Of a stretch of DNA of 14,779 bases, positions 8,070 through 14,779 are shown piece after piece. The position numbers and the translations under genes are program-made. The notes under the pieces were generated by a model. The model was not told the DNA's origin and did not search any database. It worked only from the letters and a program-made list of their open reading frames with translations. Source of the stretch: Bacteroidales bacterium (lineage in GTDB: Bacteria > Bacteroidota > Bacteroidia > Bacteroidales > Paludibacteraceae); the NCBI GenBank assembly GCA_900771035.1, contig CAAGML010000187.1, positions 1-14,779 of the forward strand, written 5' to 3'. The first letter of the stretch is position 1, and each line of letters opens with the position of its first letter.

Positions 8070-8109
8070 TATTTTGCTGGTAATTTTTGACGGTATATCA
8101 TTTTGTCTA

Positions 8110-8136
8110 TGCAAATGCAGTTGTGTTGCATTTGCA
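8110..8136. repeat. 10-bp palindrome upstream of the XRE gene
   Basis: TGCAAATGCA (8110-8119) and TGCATTTGCA (8127-8136) form a perfect inverted repeat around GTTGTGT. It lies about 40 bp upstream of the -33 element of the XRE promoter. Related words follow: ATTTGC (8165-8170), ATTGCAAT (8177-8184), TGCAAAA (8201-8207) and TTGCAAAA (8235-8242). This suggests a repeated operator word, but the AT-rich background makes chance matches likely for the shorter ones. Confidence 0.6.
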
Positions 8137-8557
8137 AAATATCGATTACAAGTGTGATATGAATATTTGCTTTACAATTGCAATATAAAATGTGCGCTTG
8201 TGCAAAAACTGTATATCACCAATATAGTACTCCATTGCAAAAATATCAATCTTCAAACCTTCATTGTTTGACAATCAAATATATACGCTTATAGACAAAA
8301 AATTTAACTATAGCATATAAAGACTTTGGTTCTCAGTATATTACAAGAAAATCACACCTTATTTAATCAAAAGTCTTCGACAACCTTGCCTGACAATGCT
8401 GTCGTTAACTATATCACAACTATAGATACTTTTTATTACATCTTAATTACCAACTATATACACTATATACAATATAATATATTAAAGAAGCGGAGACAAC
8501 AAAATGGTGCTCAACTCAATGTAGCACTACCCTATCCTAAACCCGTAATTTACAAAC

Positions 8558-8591
8558 AAAAAAAAGCACCCAGTCCGCAATAGACTGGGTG
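8558..8591 (-). terminator. Intrinsic terminator after the zinc-ribbon gene
   Basis: On the minus strand CACCCAGTC (8591-8583), a 7-nt loop and GACTGGGTG (8575-8567) form a perfect 9-bp stem. One C and eight Ts follow (8565-8558). It begins 45 bp after the zinc-ribbon stop codon and ends the nif3/zinc-ribbon operon. A 7-bp inverted repeat (ATAAGAC/GTCTTAT, 8621-8640) overlaps the stop codon itself. Confidence 0.9.
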
Positions 8592-8636
8592 TGGAAATGT
8601 AAATTGATTGACTAAGCGTTATAAGACTCTATTGTC

Positions 8637-9422
8637 TTATTCGTTTGTAGTCTGTTTATCCTCATCAAGTATGTTATTGTCAACAAGTATTCTTCCGCAA
8701 TACTCGCAAACGATTATCTTCTTCCTCATTTTGATGTCAAGCTGTCTTTGAGGCGGAATCTTATTAAAACAACCACCACAAGCATCACGGTCAACAGTTA
8801 CGACAGCAAGTCCATTACGGGCATTCTTGCGGATTCTCTTGAAAGCAGTGAGAAGCCTCTCGTCAATCATTGGCTCGAGTTCTTTTGCCTGAAGCATAAG
8901 CTGTTCTTCCTCCTGACGAGTCTCTTCGATAATCTCATTGAGCTCGCCCTTCTTGTGTTCAAGGTCAATCTTTCTCTCGGTAACTCTCGACATGGCATTA
9001 TTGCACTCCTCAGTCTTAGCATTCATCTCGTCAGTAAATTTCTTGATTTTCTTCTCTGCGAGTTCGATTTCCAGATTCTGGAACTCGATTTCCTTGCTCA
9101 ATGCCTCGAACTCCCTGCTATTGGCAACATTATTGCTGGCCTCTTCCTTTTTAGTGATTTTCTCTCGAGCTTCGTTGATTTTCAACTTGTTTCCGGCAAT
9201 TTCCTGCGAGATGTTTTTAATCTCAGCATTATATTTCCCAATACGAGTCTCAAGACCTGCCACTTCGTCTTCAAGATCTTTTACCTCCAAAGGCAATTCG
9301 CCACGGGTAATGCGAATTTTGTCGATGTTGGACAGAATAACCTGCAAGCGATAGAGCGCACGGAGACGCTCCTCAACTGAGAGATCCTTTGTCTCAACGC
9401 CGTTTTTTTGAGTTGTAGCCAT
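8637..9422 (-). CDS. Coiled-coil C4-type zinc-ribbon protein
   Basis: This 261-residue protein is a COG1579-type zinc-ribbon protein. Residues 15-190 are a long coiled coil rich in Glu and Lys that likely folds as an antiparallel hairpin. A zinc ribbon follows, with C215-GG-C218 and C239-EY-C242 as the four metal ligands, inside DRDACGGC ... IIVCEYCGRIL. Family members are thought to bind nucleic acid or protein partners, but a definite role is not established for this gene. It starts 59 bp after the nif3 stop; that gap holds only a 5-bp hairpin (TGTTG/CAACA, 9451-9464) and no promoter, so the two genes are probably one transcript, closed by the terminator at 8558-8591. The pair is a recurrent neighbourhood in Bacteroidota. 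ATG at 9422 precedes a short polar N-terminus, as expected. Confidence 0.88.
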   Translation of the reverse strand: MATTQKNGVETKDLSVEERLRALYRLQVILSNIDKIRITRGELPLEVKDLEDEVAGLETRIGKYNAEIKNISQEIAGNKLKINEAREKITKKEEASNNVANSREFEALSKEIEFQNLEIELAEKKIKKFTDEMNAKTEECNNAMSRVTERKIDLEHKKGELNEIIEETRQEEEQLMLQAKELEPMIDERLLTAFKRIRKNARNGLAVVTVDRDACGGCFNKIPPQRQLDIKMRKKIIVCEYCGRILVDNNILDEDKQTTNE

Positions 9423-9481
9423 ATATTATTGATATTATTTTGTTAGACAATGTTGCATACAACAAACTGACATAATGTCAC

Positions 9482-10264
9482 TTAAAGATAATTCACGACA
9501 TTACAATCCTTGTCTGATTTCCAAACTGCAAATTTAGGAAAAATATTTGACAAATACCCCACAAAAAGATCTTTTATTATATGTTCACTTTCAAAATGTC
9601 CAATATCTGCAATAACTATTTGATTGTCAGCATCAAAAAATTTATGATACGTCACATCTCCCGTAATATAAAGGTCTGCGCCCTGACTAATAGCATCATG
9701 AATGAACTCAGAGCCCGACCCGCTGCAAAGCGCAATGGTTCGTACAGGTCTATCCAAAAGCGTTGTATGTCTTATTACCTTCACGTCAAAAATCCGTTTT
9801 ATTCTCCCCAGGCAATCAACGTAGTTTTCAGGTGTCGGCAACTGACCTATGCACCCAAGTCCTGCCCGTCTATCATCCTGTTCAGGCATCAGCACCTTAA
9901 CATTTCCGAGACCTAAGAGCCGTGCCATCTCGTAATTGACACCACCCTCGCACTTGTCCAGATTAGTGTGTGCCGAATAGAGAACTATGTCGTTTTTGAT
10001 TGCTTTCGTGATGATTCTCTCAATCCAAGTGCCATTAGAAATGCGTTTGATACCGTGAAACAGCAACGGATGGTGTGAAATCACAAGGTTACAATGACGG
10101 TAGATTGCCTCGTCAACCACAGACTCTGTAATATCGAGGGTAATCAATGCCCCAGTTGCAACTTGTTCAGTATCGCCTACTTGCAAACCTGCATTATCAT
10201 AATTCTCCTGTAAATTCAGCGGTGCGAACTGCTCGATTTTCTCAATTATTTCTGCTATCTTCAT
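9482..10264 (-). CDS. Nif3/YbgI-family dinuclear metal protein
   Basis: Members of this family form hexameric toroids with a dinuclear metal site; some have been linked to GTP cyclohydrolase I type 2 activity, but the true substrate is unsettled. The 260-residue protein shows the expected ligands: HH at 64-65 in VISHHPLLFHG, Asp103 in AHTNLD, and His223 with Glu227 in IGHFESE. It begins MKIAEIIEKIEQFAPLNLQE. An in-frame upstream ATG at 10285 is rejected because it falls inside the promoter -7 element and adds residues (MRKIFFR) absent from the family. The length matches the short form (E. coli YbgI type), without the roughly 100-residue inserted domain of long members. It is the first gene of an operon with the zinc-ribbon gene and is divergent from aspS. 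Confidence 0.92.
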   Translation of the reverse strand: MKIAEIIEKIEQFAPLNLQENYDNAGLQVGDTEQVATGALITLDITESVVDEAIYRHCNLVISHHPLLFHGIKRISNGTWIERIITKAIKNDIVLYSAHTNLDKCEGGVNYEMARLLGLGNVKVLMPEQDDRRAGLGCIGQLPTPENYVDCLGRIKRIFDVKVIRHTTLLDRPVRTIALCSGSGSEFIHDAISQGADLYITGDVTYHKFFDADNQIVIADIGHFESEHIIKDLFVGYLSNIFPKFAVWKSDKDCNVVNYL

Positions 10265-10282
10265 ACGGAAAAATATTTTTCG

Positions 10283-10290
10283 CAAAAGTA
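10283..10290 (-). promoter_or_regulatory. nif3 promoter -7 element
   Basis: TACTTTTG on the minus strand matches TAnnTTTG. Transcription would begin near 10276, only about 12 nt before the ATG at 10264, which rules out translation from 10285. No clear -33 TTTG is seen; an eight-T run sits directly upstream instead. Confidence 0.6.
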
Positions 10291-10324
10291 CAAAAAAAAT
10301 CGGTTATAAGTGGCATTTTTTTTG

Positions 10325-10332
10325 TAATTTTG
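10325..10332 (+). promoter_or_regulatory. aspS promoter -7 element
   Basis: TAATTTTG matches TAnnTTTG and is preceded by eight Ts and a G. Transcription would start near 10339, giving a leader of about 30 nt before the aspS ATG at 10371. The -33 region (about 10301-10305) has no good TTTG. Confidence 0.6.
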
Positions 10333-10370
10333 CAGGTTAATTCCTCGGAACAAAAACAACACATTATATT

Positions 10371-12131
10371 ATGTACAGAACACACACTTGTGGCGAACTC
10401 AGACTCGCCAATCTCAACCAGCAGGTGACGCTTGCGGGTTGGGTACAACGCTCACGCAAGATGGGCGGTATGACCTTCGTTGACCTGCGCGACCGGTACG
10501 GAATAACCCAGTTGGTTTTCAACAACGAGGTCAATGCGGAACTTTGCGAACAAGCCAACCATATTGGTCGTGAATTTGTCATCCAAGTAGTAGGTACAGT
10601 TGCTGAGCGCAGCGCGAAAAACGCAAAGATACCTACAGGTGATATTGAGATTATCGTCAACAGTCTCAACATCCTCAACACCTCAGCCACCCCTCCGTTC
10701 ACAATAGAGGATGAATCTGATGGCGGTGATGACATACGTATGCAATACCGTTACCTTGACCTTCGCAGGCAGTGCGTACGCAAAAACCTGGAACTCCGTC
10801 ATCGCATGGCGTTCGAGGTTCGTAGATACCTTGACTCTAAGGGTTTCCTTGAGGTTGAGACACCAGTGCTGATAAAATCCACCCCCGAGGGCGCACGCGA
10901 CTTTGTCGTTCCAAGCCGTATGAACCAGGGGCAGTTCTATGCCCTTCCACAATCGCCTCAGACCTTCAAACAGTTGCTTATGGTCAGCGGTTTTGACCGT
11001 TATTTCCAGATTGTCAAATGCTTCCGTGACGAAGACTTGCGCGCCGACCGCCAACCTGAGTTTACGCAGATAGACTGCGAAATGTCATTTGTCGAGCAAG
11101 AGGACATCCTTAATATGTTCGAGGGTATGACCAGACATCTATTCAAGGAGATTAAGGGCATTGACATTCCAAAACTCCCAAGAATGACATGGCATGACGC
11201 GATGAAATACTATGGTTCAGACAAGCCAGACACACGTTTTGACATGCGTTTTGTCGAGTTGATGGACGTTATGAAAGGCTACGGCTTCTCGGTATTTGAT
11301 AATGCGAAATACATTGGCGGTATCTGCGCAAAAGGTGCCGCAACATATACGCGCAAACAGCTTGACCAACTGACAGACTTCGTAAAACGCTCACAGATTG
11401 GTGCCAAGGGACTTGTCTATGCAAGAGTAGATGCAGAAGGCAACGTGAAATCAAGTGTTGATAAATTCTATTCACAAGAGGTTCTGCAAAACCTCAAAAA
11501 GGCTATGTCTGCCGAGCCAAACGACCTTATATTGATAATGAGTGGCGATGATGCCAACAAAACACGCAAGCAACTCTGCGAATTGCGTCTGGAGATGGGC
11601 AACCAGTTGGGTCTTCGCCCTAAAAACGTCTATTCTTGCCTTTGGGTTGTGGATTTTCCACTCTTCGAGTGGAGCGAGGAAGACCAAAGATTCTACGCAA
11701 TGCACCACCCATTCACATCGCCAAAACCAGAAGATATTCCTCTGCTTGACACTGACCCAGGTGCGGTACGTGCAAATGCATACGACATGGTAATCAACGG
11801 CGTGGAAGTTGGCGGTGGTTCAATACGTATTCACGAAAGCGCATTGCAGCACAAAATGTTCGAGCTCTTAGGGTTCACGCCTGAGAAAGCTGAGGAGCAA
11901 TTCGGCTTCTTAATGAACGCATTCAAATTCGGTGCGCCTCCTCACGGTGGTCTGGCATACGGTCTTGACCGCTATGTATCTCTGTTTGCGGAACTTGATT
12001 CTATACGCGACTGCATTGCGTTCCCTAAGAACAATGCAGGTCGTGACGTAATGATTGACGCTCCGTCACTTCTTGACCAGTCACAGCTTGACGAGTTGGC
12101 ACTTATCGTAAAACAACAGGCTAATCAATAA
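10371..12131 (+). CDS. aspS: Aspartate--tRNA ligase
   Basis: AspRS is a cytoplasmic class IIb synthetase that charges tRNA-Asp. At 586 residues it is the usual bacterial long form. The N-terminal OB-fold anticodon domain (about 1-105) includes [20 protein letters not shown]. Class II motif 1 lies around 158-168 ([10 protein letters not shown]), the aspartate-site loop is QSPQ (194-197), motif 2 is [18 protein letters not shown] (218-235) and motif 3 is GLAYGLDRY with the ATP-binding arginine in GLDR (531-534). The bacterial GAD insertion sits between motifs 2 and 3. ATG at 10371 gives [11 protein letters not shown], the standard N-terminus. It is the first gene of a plus-strand operon with gltX (5-bp gap) and prmA, driven by the promoter at 10325-10332. 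I cannot tell from the sequence alone whether it also charges tRNA-Asn. Confidence 0.97.
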   Translation: MYRTHTCGELRLANLNQQVTLAGWVQRSRKMGGMTFVDLRDRYGITQLVFNNEVNAELCEQANHIGREFVIQVVGTVAERSAKNAKIPTGDIEIIVNSLNILNTSATPPFTIEDESDGGDDIRMQYRYLDLRRQCVRKNLELRHRMAFEVRRYLDSKGFLEVETPVLIKSTPEGARDFVVPSRMNQGQFYALPQSPQTFKQLLMVSGFDRYFQIVKCFRDEDLRADRQPEFTQIDCEMSFVEQEDILNMFEGMTRHLFKEIKGIDIPKLPRMTWHDAMKYYGSDKPDTRFDMRFVELMDVMKGYGFSVFDNAKYIGGICAKGAATYTRKQLDQLTDFVKRSQIGAKGLVYARVDAEGNVKSSVDKFYSQEVLQNLKKAMSAEPNDLILIMSGDDANKTRKQLCELRLEMGNQLGLRPKNVYSCLWVVDFPLFEWSEEDQRFYAMHHPFTSPKPEDIPLLDTDPGAVRANAYDMVINGVEVGGGSIRIHESALQHKMFELLGFTPEKAEEQFGFLMNAFKFGAPPHGGLAYGLDRYVSLFAELDSIRDCIAFPKNNAGRDVMIDAPSLLDQSQLDELALIVKQQANQ

Positions 12132-12136
12132 ACTTT

Positions 12137-13651
12137 ATGGGAAAAGTTCGTGTTCGTTTCGCACCATCACCCACAGGTGCGCTTCATATAGGCGGAGTTC
12201 GCACATGCCTTTACAACTACCTCTTCGCACGTCAGAATGGCGGCGAATTGGTCTTTAGAATAGAGGATACAGACTCTTCGCGCTTTGTCCCTGGTGCTGA
12301 GGAGTATATAAAAGAGTCTTTGGAATGGCTTGGCATCAAGTTTGACGAAGGTGTATCGTACGGTGGAAACTATGGCCCTTACCGCCAGTCAGAGCGCAGG
12401 GACATCTACCGCAGATACGTCAAGCAGCTTCTTGACTCAGGTCACGCCTACATAGCATTTGACACAGCCGCTGAACTTGAGGCTAAACGCAATGAAATCA
12501 AGAATTTCCAGTATGACGCTTCTACGAGAATGCAGATGCGCAACTCGCTTACACTTCCGGCTGACGAGGTCAAGAAAATGGTTGACAGTGGCGAGAAATA
12601 CGTTGTGCGCGCATTGATAGAACCAAATCGGGAGATTATCGTTCACGACATCATCCGCGGGGACGTTCATGTGAACAGCTCAATCATTGATGACAAGGTT
12701 CTATACAAATCCGCTGACGACCTGCCTACGTACCACCTTGCCAATATCGTGGACGACCACTTGATGGAGATTACGCATGTCATCCGCGGCGAAGAGTGGT
12801 TGCCTTCTGCCCCACTCCATGTGCTTCTTTACCAGTTCTTTGGATGGGAAGATACAATGCCACGGTTCGCACACTTGTCGCTCTTGCTGAAACCTAACGG
12901 CAATGGCAAACTCTCAAAACGTGACGGCGACAGACTTGGTTTCCCTGTTTTCCCGTTAGAGTGGCATGACCCTAAGACAGGCGACAAATCATCGGGTTAC
13001 CGTGAAAGCGGTTATCTGCCAGAGGCTGTGATAAACTTCCTTGCATTGTTGGGTTGGAACCCTGGCAACGATCAGGAACTCATGACAATGGACGACCTCA
13101 TCAACCTGTTCAGATTGGATAAATGCTCTAAGGCAGGAGCCAAATTCGACTACGAAAAAGGCAAATGGTTCAACAAAGAGTATATTCAGAAGGCTGACGA
13201 AAGGCTGTTGGCCGAGATGATGATAAAAGATGCCAAAGAGGCAGGTGTAGAGGCGGATTTGGCAAAAGCAATACAGGTTGTACACTATATGAAAAGCCGT
13301 GTGAGCCTTGTGCGTGAACTATGGCCTCTCTGCTCATTCTTCTGGGTGGCACCTGAGACATTCAACGAAAAAGACGTTGCAAAGCGTTGGAAACCTGAGA
13401 CTCACGGTATGATGACAGAACTGCGCAGCAAAGTTGCCGAATGGCAGGACTACTCTGACCTTGAGGGCTTTGAAGCGTATGTCAAAGAATGGTGCGCAGA
13501 AAAAGAATATGGCCTTGGCAACGTGATGAACCCTTTCAGGCTTATGCTGGTCGGGGAACTCAAAGGGCCTGCAATGTTTGAACTTACGTCTATTCTTGGT
13601 CGCGAAGAGACCCTCCGCAGAATGGATTACGCACTTTCGCAGCTAAGTTGA
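12137..13651 (+). CDS. gltX: Glutamate--tRNA ligase
   Basis: GluRS is a class I synthetase that charges tRNA-Glu, supplying both translation and tetrapyrrole synthesis where the C5 pathway is present. The 504-residue product starts [20 protein letters not shown], with the HIGH motif as HIGG (17-20). The KMSKS motif is KLSKR at 258-262. A segment after it ([15 protein letters not shown] ... [12 protein letters not shown], about 268-297) is an insertion characteristic of Bacteroidota GluRS. The C-terminal anticodon-binding domain is complete. The gene begins 5 bp after the aspS stop with no room for a promoter, and its TGA shares its final A with the next ATG (TGATG), so translation may be coupled to prmA. 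Whether it is discriminating or also charges tRNA-Gln is not decidable here. Confidence 0.97.
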   Translation: MGKVRVRFAPSPTGALHIGGVRTCLYNYLFARQNGGELVFRIEDTDSSRFVPGAEEYIKESLEWLGIKFDEGVSYGGNYGPYRQSERRDIYRRYVKQLLDSGHAYIAFDTAAELEAKRNEIKNFQYDASTRMQMRNSLTLPADEVKKMVDSGEKYVVRALIEPNREIIVHDIIRGDVHVNSSIIDDKVLYKSADDLPTYHLANIVDDHLMEITHVIRGEEWLPSAPLHVLLYQFFGWEDTMPRFAHLSLLLKPNGNGKLSKRDGDRLGFPVFPLEWHDPKTGDKSSGYRESGYLPEAVINFLALLGWNPGNDQELMTMDDLINLFRLDKCSKAGAKFDYEKGKWFNKEYIQKADERLLAEMMIKDAKEAGVEADLAKAIQVVHYMKSRVSLVRELWPLCSFFWVAPETFNEKDVAKRWKPETHGMMTELRSKVAEWQDYSDLEGFEAYVKEWCAEKEYGLGNVMNPFRLMLVGELKGPAMFELTSILGREETLRRMDYALSQLS

Positions 13652-14508
13652 TGGATTACCACAAGATTACACTCAGAATTACGGACAATGCCGGCTTTGT
13701 CAAGGATATACTTATGTCTTACCTTGGCGATGCCGGTTTTGAAAGTTTCGAGGAGACTTCGTTAGGTTTCAATGCCTACGTTCCTGAGAATCTCTATGAC
13801 AAATCCACCCTGCTCTCCATAATCAACGATGCGACAGAGACATATAACTGTCAGATAGCGTATAGGGAGGAGCTTGTCAAAGAGCAGAACTGGAATGCCG
13901 TATGGGAACAAAACTCGTTCGAGCCTATAGAGATTGGCGACAAGCTGGTCATCTACCCTACCTCCAGAAAGCAAGAATACCAAGACGGGAAATTCAAATA
14001 CCAGATAGAGTTAAATCCTGTTCAGGCATTTGGCAGTGGCTATCACGAGACGACAAGGATGATGCTCAGTTACATCATGGAAGAAAAGCTTGAGAACAAG
14101 GCTTTTCTGGATATGGGTTGTGGCACTGCGGTACTTGCCATTTTGGCACGCAAACGCAATGCGTTGCCAGTTGTGGCAATAGACATTGACCACTGGTCAA
14201 CGGAAAACGCCGTTGACAATGCCAAAATCAATAATGTATCTTACATTCAAGTGGTTTTGGGAGATGCAAGCGCAATAGAATCGCTGCGAATGGAATTTGA
14301 TTGCATATTCGCAAACATAAATCGCAATATTCTCACACAAGACATTCCCCTTTACGTCAACTCATTGGTCAAAGGTGGCTCGCTCTTTGTCAGCGGTTTT
14401 TATACAGAAGATATGGATATAATCAGAAAAGCGGCTGAAGCTGTAGGTTTGGAATATAAGTCACATAAAATCGAAAACAACTGGGTAGCCGCAAAATTTT
14501 CAAAATAG
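13651..14508 (+). CDS. prmA: Ribosomal protein L11 methyltransferase
   Basis: PrmA uses S-adenosylmethionine to trimethylate ribosomal protein L11 in the cytoplasm. The 285-residue product has a small N-terminal substrate-recognition domain, the PrmA signature FGSGYHETTRMM, the AdoMet-binding motif FLDMGCGTAVLAILA, an acidic ribose-binding loop (VVAIDIDHWSTENA) and the catalytic-loop segment FANINRNIL. The fold and order match a seven-stranded Rossmann methyltransferase. I take the ATG at 13651, whose A is the last base of the gltX stop codon; a TTG one codon earlier is possible but less likely. It is the last gene of the aspS operon. No U-rich terminator follows; a perfect 31-bp inverted repeat begins 16 bp after the stop. 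Length is typical of the Bacteroidota form, slightly shorter than E. coli PrmA. Confidence 0.93.
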   Translation: MDYHKITLRITDNAGFVKDILMSYLGDAGFESFEETSLGFNAYVPENLYDKSTLLSIINDATETYNCQIAYREELVKEQNWNAVWEQNSFEPIEIGDKLVIYPTSRKQEYQDGKFKYQIELNPVQAFGSGYHETTRMMLSYIMEEKLENKAFLDMGCGTAVLAILARKRNALPVVAIDIDHWSTENAVDNAKINNVSYIQVVLGDASAIESLRMEFDCIFANINRNILTQDIPLYVNSLVKGGSLFVSGFYTEDMDIIRKAAEAVGLEYKSHKIENNWVAAKFSK

Positions 14509-14523
14509 AATATACTCCTACCC

Positions 14524-14643
14524 CAATTTCAGTCTCAGTATTTCAACAAAAAATCAACCCATATCCCCCTGTCTCACGTCCATACCCCTTCCTACCATCT
14601 TACCTGCCATACATTTTTTGTTGAAATACTGAGACTGAAATTG
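14524..14643. repeat. Perfect 31-bp inverted repeat, 58-bp centre
   Basis: The arm at 14524-14554, beginning CAATTTCAGTCTCAG and ending CAACAAAAAAT, is exactly matched in inverted orientation at 14613-14643, with 31 of 31 bases pairing and the match stopping sharply at both ends. The centre (14555-14612) is pyrimidine-rich. CCTACC flanks both sides (14517-14522 and 14645-14650) but also occurs inside (14591-14596), so it is weak as a target-site duplication. It could be a small non-autonomous element, an intergenic repeat family, or a long RNA hairpin ending the aspS operon. Confidence 0.85.
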
Positions 14644-14735
14644 ACCTACCGTCACATCCGCCCTTCCTCTCTGCACACCTCAAAGACGTAGCCCATGCAA
14701 ACCATAGACGTACCCCTGACCTATACTGTAATCGG

Positions 14736-14743
14736 TAACTTTG
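14736..14743 (+). promoter_or_regulatory. Possible -7 element for a gene past the edge
   Basis: TAACTTTG matches the Bacteroidota -7 consensus on the plus strand, but no TTTG is found about 20 bp upstream. It may start a gene beyond the window; a chance match is possible. Confidence 0.3.
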
Positions 14744-14779
14744 AACCCGCAATTTTCGGTAAATAAAAACCGACAAAAA

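Larger units (their letters stand above)
8009..8636. other. 628-bp AT-rich gene-free gap
   Basis: No credible gene is seen on either strand. The XRE promoter and the 10-bp palindrome occupy the first 130 bp. GTATATCA occurs at 8093-8100 and 8211-8218, and GTGATAT (8154-8160) faces ATATCAC (8213-8219), so 8154-8219 could fold. Around 8401-8485 is TATA-rich low-complexity sequence with two tandem CTATATACA units (8454-8471). The zinc-ribbon terminator closes the gap. An 85-codon plus-strand frame here runs through the terminator and looks random. Confidence 0.65.
10282..10333. repeat. 19-bp mirrored divergent promoter repeat
   Basis: GCAAAAGTACAAAAAAAAT (10282-10300) and ATTTTTTTTGTAATTTTGC (10315-10333) are inverted copies with one mismatch in 19 bp, around a 14-bp centre. 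Each arm contains a -7 element facing outward, so nif3 and aspS have mirror-image core promoters. The pattern probably reflects a shared promoter consensus including the T-run, but a common regulator binding the centre is possible. Confidence 0.75.
14509..14779. other. C-rich intergenic tail after prmA
   Basis: No gene is seen to the window end. The stretch holds the 31-bp inverted repeat (14524-14643) and a strongly C-over-G biased plus strand: 28 C to 3 G in the 58-nt loop, and about 34 C to 10 G over 14644-14723. AGACGTA recurs at 14684-14690 and 14706-14712, and TCGGTAA at 14732-14738 and 14756-14762. A 5-bp hairpin (TCGGT/ACCGA) ends at 14773. Confidence 0.6.

Noticed and set aside
8326..8583. 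An 85-codon plus-strand frame in the AT-rich gap
   Set aside because: It has low-complexity content, no domain, no promoter, and runs into the terminator stem of the opposing zinc-ribbon gene.
10265..10285. Upstream ATG for the Nif3-family gene at 10285
   Set aside because: It overlaps the -7 promoter element, so it would not be in the transcript, and the family N-terminus begins at the ATG at 10264.
14524..14643. CRISPR repeat pair
   Set aside because: The two copies are inverted, not direct, and only two exist, so this is not a CRISPR array.
14517..14650. CCTACC as a target-site duplication around the inverted repeat
   Set aside because: The same hexamer occurs inside the centre and the region is rich in such C/T words, and the spacing to the two arms needs a one-base offset that does not pair, so it is not good evidence for transposition.

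Overview
The window comes from a Bacteroidales-type bacterium (phylum Bacteroidota). The evidence is the Bacteroidota promoter signature (TTTG about 20 bp upstream of TAnnTTTG) ahead of several genes, A-rich leaders without Shine-Dalgarno motifs, a FISUMP-type lipoprotein, and protein features such as the GltX insertion after KLSKR. I cannot fix the genus; a Prevotella- or Bacteroides-like gut or rumen lineage fits. The first 14 bases match the 3' end of an Illumina TruSeq adapter, so the window starts at an artificial contig end inside valS.

Layout. On the minus strand, from low to high coordinate: valS (3' end cut off); a 439-bp gene-free gap; a FISUMP lipoprotein, a secreted TPR protein and gyrA, which read as one operon gyrA-TPR-FISUMP with 18-bp gaps and an intrinsic terminator; an XRE-family regulator with its own promoter; a 628-bp AT-rich gap; and a zinc-ribbon coiled-coil gene downstream of a Nif3/YbgI-family gene, ending in a strong terminator. 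A divergent promoter region at 10265-10370 separates these from a plus-strand operon aspS-gltX-prmA (5-bp gap, then a 1-base stop/start overlap). The last 271 bp carry a perfect 31-bp inverted repeat and a C-rich tail.

How the genes work together. Most of the window is core information processing: three aminoacyl-tRNA synthetases (Val, Asp, Glu), ribosomal protein L11 methyltransferase and DNA gyrase subunit A. Envelope proteins (TPR, FISUMP) are apparently co-transcribed with gyrase. The Nif3 and zinc-ribbon pair is a recurrent neighbourhood of unclear function.

No defence system, mobile-element gene, CRISPR array, rRNA or tRNA was seen. The unexplained material is intergenic: the 31-bp inverted repeat after prmA, a 19-bp mirrored divergent promoter, a nested palindrome over the valS promoter, 11-bp tandem repeats next to an orphan terminator-like hairpin, and a 10-bp palindrome upstream of the XRE gene.
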